Below are positions 59,328 to 64,000 of a stretch of 64,000 bases of DNA, in pieces. The notes beneath the pieces were generated by a model. That model searched no databases. It was not told the origin of the DNA and saw only the letters and a program-made list of their open reading frames with translations. This DNA comes from Monocercomonoides exilis (Eukaryota > Preaxostyla > Oxymonadida > Polymastigidae). The translations under genes and the position numbers were made by a program. The stretch covers positions 948,501 through 1,012,500 of the forward strand of contig LSRY02000010.1 of assembly GCA_001643675.2 (NCBI GenBank), in the 5' to 3' direction. Positions within the stretch are counted from its first letter, which is position 1; each line of letters begins with the position of its first letter.

Positions 59328-62300
59328 TCAACAAAAGCTCATTTTTGAAGAGGATTCGTTGGCCTCCTGAGTTCTTGGGTCATTCATATCAACAGCATCG
59401 GACATTGTGAGCATTGCAGCTTCTGGTGGAAATATTTTGATCAGCTCTCTTTTGACCTCCACAAGGCTTGGCCGATCCGATGGATTGTGCGACACACATC
59501 GATGAATCACCCCAAAAAGCTTTGATGAGTTAATTACTTCAAGATTTTGCCTCTCACCATTCACAATCTTCTGTCCTGCTATTCCTGCCTCATACTCTCC
59601 AAACGGGATTTGAAGGGTCAGACACTCCCACAGCATCATCCCAATCGAAAATGCAACTGACTCCTTTGTCGCTCCCATGTTCTTGTTCATCAACAGTTCT
59701 GGCGCCTTCCACCTCAGGCACTCTTTTTTAAAGGCATCTTCATCCTCAAATGCAGATGATGGCAGAGAGTCACTATCATCATCATCATCACTGGCAGATG
59801 TGACAACAGTTGATGATGAGATGGATGATGAATCAGAATCATCTGATAAAAGGTCTGAGTGAATCACGATGCAGATCACCATGTGCTCAGAGAACAATAC
59901 AATGTGAGGACTCAGATTGGCCAATGACTGAAGCTTGTTTTCCATCTCATCAAAGGAGTGGAGAGCAAGGTTGGCCACCCAGAACAAGATTTGGGCAGCT
60001 GTCATCTCCCTCTCCTTCAAAGAGCCGATTGCCATCTCTTTCTTCTCGTTCCTTCCATGAAGAAGCATGAACAGCGAATCCCTCAAATCCACAATCAGTT
60101 TCTCATGAGGAGATGAACAGGCCATTGCATCCACCAGATTCGACATCGATGAAGTGGTCGGACAAAGACTTTCTGTTCGAACAAATGTGGTATCTGTGTC
60201 TGAAGTGTCTGTTGTTGAAGTTGATGAAATAGATGGAGATGGCGTTCTCTTCCTTATCTCTTCTTCTTTCTCATCCACCTTCTCCAGCATCCATTCTGGG
60301 ATCTTGTCTGAATCCTTTCCCAATATATATTCAGTGGAGCCACTCTCGCTCAAAAGATACTCTTCAGATTCTGAATGCGCCAAACTTTTCTCACATACTT
60401 TTTTCTTTATCCTCTCACCATTCTTCTTCTCTGCCTCCCTCTCAGCCCTTCTCCACTGTGCCTCAGGTGACATCTCCATCGTCACCATCTCAAATGCCTT
60501 TGGATCCTTCTTAACAGTATCTTCAACAATCTCTTTATATTTTTTTGTTTCATTCTTTGCTTTTTTCCAACGAACAGCAAGAATAATTGAAATAATCAAA
60601 ACAATTATAAACAACAACACAAATACAACAATTATAATCATTGCCCATGAAGATATATTTCCATTCGAATTTCCTCCTTCAGTTTTTCTTTCATCTCCAT
60701 TTGACTTTGCTTCACTCCTGTTCTTCAGAATGAATGACTGAGTAGATGAAGGAGCATTTGAATTCCCAAACATAACAGAAACGCTCACCTCAACATCATC
60801 TCCACAACTGCTGATCAGATCTTTTCCCACGCTCCCCTCGACTTCTGTTTCCGATAAGAATCCATTTCCATCAAAACTATGTTTTTCAATCTCTTTCTCT
60901 TCTCCCTTCTTCTTCACAACTGAGAATGACAGATTGCATGGAACAAGAAGAAATCCTTTGAATGTCAGCTTCATTCTATCTGTCTCTTCTTTTGCTTCCA
61001 CGCTCCCCAGAGCAGGAATGAAGAAAGGAGATGATCTTTCTTCTGCTATCCCTCCTAGTTTGCATCCTTCATTTAACATCCAAAGTGATGTCTTTGGCAA
61101 AACTCCATCTCCTCCTTTCAAACTCTTCACATTCAATGTTCCTGAATCTGAACAGATGATATTCCTTCTCAATGATGGATATCCTTCAATTAATGGATTA
61201 TTGTTCTCAAATAACCCCATCTCAATTGAAACGCTTCCTTCACTTATTGTTATTCCTCCTTCTGGTGAATTTGTGATTGTTGCATCTTTCATCTCCAGAA
61301 ACCCATTATTCACATCAACAAGCGATCCATTCCATTTGCACACATCATCATTTGCTGAATTCTTTTTACTCCGAAACTCATCATCAAACCCAGTCAGTTC
61401 ACATGTTTGCAAAGACAGAGATGACCCAGTGGATATTTTAACCAAGGTCCCTTTCTTTGAAGGTGTGAAACATCTTTCAAATGAACAATTCAACATTTGG
61501 CTTCTTGTTTTTTCACAGGCTGACTCAACCATACAGGAATTGATGCTGTTGTTGCTGGTGATGTTTGAGAATGATGAAATGCCCATCTGCAGAACAACCC
61601 TTTCTCCAACATCTTTCTCATTTGAAAGTTGATTCTTCTCTTTTATCAGAGAAATGAAGCTTCCCCCATTCAGCAGAATATCTGATGCTGTCAGTTGAGT
61701 GATATTCACTGATGAACCTGATTCAACAATAATTGAATTTTCAGTAGTTTTTATCTTTGATACCTTGATCTGATTTATTGTTGCAATCGTTCCGCTTCTG
61801 AAGAAAAATAACTGATGTGTCGCGCTTATCACATTTATTGAGCCCTTCACTATCTCAAATGAGCCACCTTCAATCACAAAAAGGCTTGAATTGAGTATGA
61901 ACTCAATTGATGAAGATTGCATGATACAATTTTCAAATGTCAATGAACCATTCAATTGCTTCATAATTGCTGTGTGCTCAGCTAAGAAATGCTCGCCAAA
62001 TGAAAACAAACAACTTTCAACCAAACATTCATTTTCAAACATTATTATCCAAGATCCGTCAAATTTCTTTTCAATCAATGAATTGAAATGAATTATTGAT
62101 TGCTGTTTGGTGATTGACTTCAGCGTGAGATTGCTAATGACTGTCGGTTCAACAACCACTGTCGACGAATCAATACAGATTGCATTGAACAGCCCAATTT
62201 GCACATGCCTCACTCCGTGTGACACACTTCTGCATGGATTGTCCTGCTTCCCACACTGGTTGCTGTCTTCAAACTCTATCGACACAAACACCTGCGGAAT

Positions 62301-64000
62301 GTACAGAAATGTGATCAGCGGGATGAGATCAATGTCCGTCAATGTTAAGTCGCTTCCACAAATCGATGTGTTCATACGAAGAGATGGTTGCGAAAAGTCA
62401 AGAGCAAAAAGTGTTTCATTGATCTGCTTATCGATCGAATAGCAGTTAATAAACATATCCTTCCCCATGAATGCACTGTTCATCATGAATTGAACACCCG
62501 CGATGTGAAGAAGAAGCGGGCTTGAAGGGGTTTGAAAAGGAGCATCTGGGTCACAAAAGTCCAGCATCATTCCGCCTCCTCTCCCTGTGCTCTCAGAACA
62601 TGTGCACAACACAAATGTGCAATTTTTCACTTCCAGATTCGATTCCTCATTCTTCATATGCATCATCAGTCCTCCTCCTCTGTTGCTTTGCCGACTGAGA
62701 CAGTTCCAGAATGTGCAATTCTCCATTTCACAATCCAATCCAGTAAACTCTTTCACACCCAAAAACACTGATCCTTCCTCAGTTCTCGACACATTCTCGA
62801 CTGTGACAGATGACAAGTTCATTGATGGACGATTCACAGGTTTGCTGTTGGAGATTCTGATCAAGTTATTTGGCTGGTGTTCAGAAGGGAAAACTGATAT
62901 GAAGCAATCAGAAGAAACAGACGAATTTGTGAATGATGTGTTGTGCATGTGCACAGAATGGAAATTGGCAGATAGCCGCAGAAATGGGTTTGCAAGAGAC
63001 AAAGTCACAACGGTACAGTGTTCCAGGGAGACATCTCCCTCCACGATGTCGAGCGCACACAAGGAAGAAGATGACGAGGTGTCAGATGGAATGAATTTGC
63101 AAAGAGAGAAAGACACTGAATGGATAGAGTGGACGAACGATTTGTAGAACTCAAATCTGCTCGGAAGATTGATCAAAATGTTCGAAAAGAAAGCATTCAC
63201 CGAGTTGGAGATCAGCGAGCCATCATCTGAGAAAGCTCCATCATCAGAAACGAACAAGTGCACAGCCTCATCACCTCCTTCTATTGAAATCAAAGGCTGA
63301 TTCTCATCGGACGGTTTTGAAGGCAACAAAGAAACTGAATGTTTGAGAGAAGCTGATCCTTCCACTTTGATGATCGATTTCTCCAAAGCAACTGGAGAAA
63401 ATCGCATTTTGATAATGTGATCAATCGACGAACATGGCACTTCTGAAAATCCACATCCACTGAAGTCTCTTCCTCCCTCTTTCGAAATAAATCCATTCCC
63501 ACTCCAATTTGACCACAAATACACTACCAACGGAATCACATATTCTTCTCCCGTTGTCATCCCTTCCCATCCACACAACTCATCCAACGATCCCAGTTCC
63601 TCTGCACTCATCCCCCATTTGAAATGATCCTTGCTCGCAATCTCACTTAGATCCCATCCTGAGACAAATATGTTCTTCCCCTTCCAAGCATTGCATTTCT
63701 CAAATATCATCTCTTCTAGTACTAATTTATCTATTTCATCTGGCAGCACTACAAACATTCCTCCTCCTAATCCTTTACCTCCATCCTCAACATCCCCTGA
63801 TGGAACTTCACATTCAGAAAAATTCACATTTTTCATCTCCAAGCTTCCTCCACCTCCAACTGATATCATCAGCCCTCCCCCTCTGAGTCCTTCTTCGTTT
63901 TTGCACTTTGATGATATGTTCGTGTTCTTGATCGAAATGGAACCTCCACCATTGATTTCTACTTTCATGCATCCTCCACTCCCTCCCTCATTTGCAATCT
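59328..64000 (-). CDS. Receptor-like protein: beta-helix ectodomain, TM, pseudokinase; 5' partial
   Basis: The frame is open to the window end, so about 1,557 C-terminal residues are visible; stop TGA 59328-59330. The ectodomain shows beta-helix-like strand repeats with glycine turns (RGGGLMISV, LGGGMFVVL, RGGGLMMHM, GRGGGMMLDF). Two Cys motifs (SGCGFSEVPCSSIDHII; NQCGKQDNPCRSVSHGV) are like those of the protein at 38926. A TM helix (MIIIVVFVLLFIIVLIISII) sits near visible residues 1106-1132, then a basic stop. The C-terminal 450 residues contain kinase C-lobe landmarks: RWKAPELL (APE), AFSIGMMLWECLTLQIPFGE, and HRCVSHNPSDRPS. No glycine loop, VAIK Lys, HRD or DFG motif is visible; HSDLLSDDSDSS, an acidic-Ser insert, stands where HRD would be. 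I infer a pseudokinase receptor. Confidence 0.85.
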   Translation of the reverse strand, partial: IANEGGSGGCMKVEINGGGSISIKNTNISSKCKNEEGLRGGGLMISVGGGGSLEMKNVNFSECEVPSGDVEDGGKGLGGGMFVVLPDEIDKLVLEEMIFEKCNAWKGKNIFVSGWDLSEIASKDHFKWGMSAEELGSLDELCGWEGMTTGEEYVIPLVVYLWSNWSGNGFISKEGGRDFSGCGFSEVPCSSIDHIIKMRFSPVALEKSIIKVEGSASLKHSVSLLPSKPSDENQPLISIEGGDEAVHLFVSDDGAFSDDGSLISNSVNAFFSNILINLPSRFEFYKSFVHSIHSVSFSLCKFIPSDTSSSSSLCALDIVEGDVSLEHCTVVTLSLANPFLRLSANFHSVHMHNTSFTNSSVSSDCFISVFPSEHQPNNLIRISNSKPVNRPSMNLSSVTVENVSRTEEGSVFLGVKEFTGLDCEMENCTFWNCLSRQSNRGGGLMMHMKNEESNLEVKNCTFVLCTCSESTGRGGGMMLDFCDPDAPFQTPSSPLLLHIAGVQFMMNSAFMGKDMFINCYSIDKQINETLFALDFSQPSLRMNTSICGSDLTLTDIDLIPLITFLYIPQVFVSIEFEDSNQCGKQDNPCRSVSHGVRHVQIGLFNAICIDSSTVVVEPTVISNLTLKSITKQQSIIHFNSLIEKKFDGSWIIMFENECLVESCLFSFGEHFLAEHTAIMKQLNGSLTFENCIMQSSSIEFILNSSLFVIEGGSFEIVKGSINVISATHQLFFFRSGTIATINQIKVSKIKTTENSIIVESGSSVNITQLTASDILLNGGSFISLIKEKNQLSNEKDVGERVVLQMGISSFSNITSNNSINSCMVESACEKTRSQMLNCSFERCFTPSKKGTLVKISTGSSLSLQTCELTGFDDEFRSKKNSANDDVCKWNGSLVDVNNGFLEMKDATITNSPEGGITISEGSVSIEMGLFENNNPLIEGYPSLRRNIICSDSGTLNVKSLKGGDGVLPKTSLWMLNEGCKLGGIAEERSSPFFIPALGSVEAKEETDRMKLTFKGFLLVPCNLSFSVVKKKGEEKEIEKHSFDGNGFLSETEVEGSVGKDLISSCGDDVEVSVSVMFGNSNAPSSTQSFILKNRSEAKSNGDERKTEGGNSNGNISSWAMIIIVVFVLLFIIVLIISIILAVRWKKAKNETKKYKEIVEDTVKKDPKAFEMVTMEMSPEAQWRRAEREAEKKNGERIKKKVCEKSLAHSESEEYLLSESGSTEYILGKDSDKIPEWMLEKVDEKEEEIRKRTPSPSISSTSTTDTSDTDTTFVRTESLCPTTSSMSNLVDAMACSSPHEKLIVDLRDSLFMLLHGRNEKKEMAIGSLKEREMTAAQILFWVANLALHSFDEMENKLQSLANLSPHIVLFSEHMVICIVIHSDLLSDDSDSSSISSSTVVTSASDDDDDSDSLPSSAFEDEDAFKKECLRWKAPELLMNKNMGATKESVAFSIGMMLWECLTLQIPFGEYEAGIAGQKIVNGERQNLEVINSSKLFGVIHRCVSHNPSDRPSLVEVKRELIKIFPPEAAMLTMSDAVDMNDPRTQEANESSSKMSFC

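Overview
The window looks like nuclear DNA of an anaerobic protist, most likely an oxymonad close to Monocercomonoides (Preaxostyla). The evidence is: AT-rich, element-littered spacers; genes with many short introns whose donors read GTATG, GTTTG or GTGTG; very large exons padded with poly-serine and acidic runs; two membrane proteins with repetitive, probably beta-helical ectodomains, one carrying a degenerate kinase tail; and bacterial-type sugar-metabolism genes (1-phosphofructokinase-like, GAPDH). TAA, TAG and TGA all end genes here, so the code is standard. That argues against relatives that read TAA/TAG as Gln. The species assignment is inference.

Layout. 1-5788 is the 3' part of a huge UIM-containing protein. 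A 1-kb perfect foldback element (6584-7595) and a small unknown gene follow. At 8940-12319 a six-exon 1-phosphofructokinase-like gene is divergent, 70 bp apart, from a seven-exon, probable seven-TM protein. At 13309-15671 lies a seven-exon gene with two C2HC zinc fingers. 15.7-19.2 kb is a gene-free patch of TA-flanked MITE-like elements, closed by tRNA-Val(AAC). Four genes follow: a ubiquitin-fold protein, a NUP58 (nuclear-pore) homologue with NPF instead of FG repeats, a SWSAP1/RecA-like ATPase whose P-loop is assembled by splicing, and a 14-kb gene (about 4,080 codons) for a USP-DUSP protein.

The USP-DUSP protein lacks both the catalytic Cys and the catalytic His, so it is a pseudo-deubiquitinase. 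At 38.9-42.5 kb is a single-pass beta-helix surface protein. At 43.4-44.7 kb is a helical repeat-like protein. At 46.1-53.1 kb is a 2,310-residue serine-rich protein with an N-terminal ZZ zinc finger. 53.8-57.3 kb holds intronless GAPDH and a four-exon selenophosphate synthetase fused to a YedF/DsrE-like domain. More MITE copies and a GATA microsatellite follow. The window ends in a beta-helix/TM/pseudokinase receptor-like gene that runs off the edge.

The strongest candidates for new biology are the SelD-YedF fusion, the double-dead giant USP and the NPF-type nucleoporin. Exon structures were deduced by hand from reading frame, GT/AG sites and protein-family continuity. No RNA evidence or database search was available.
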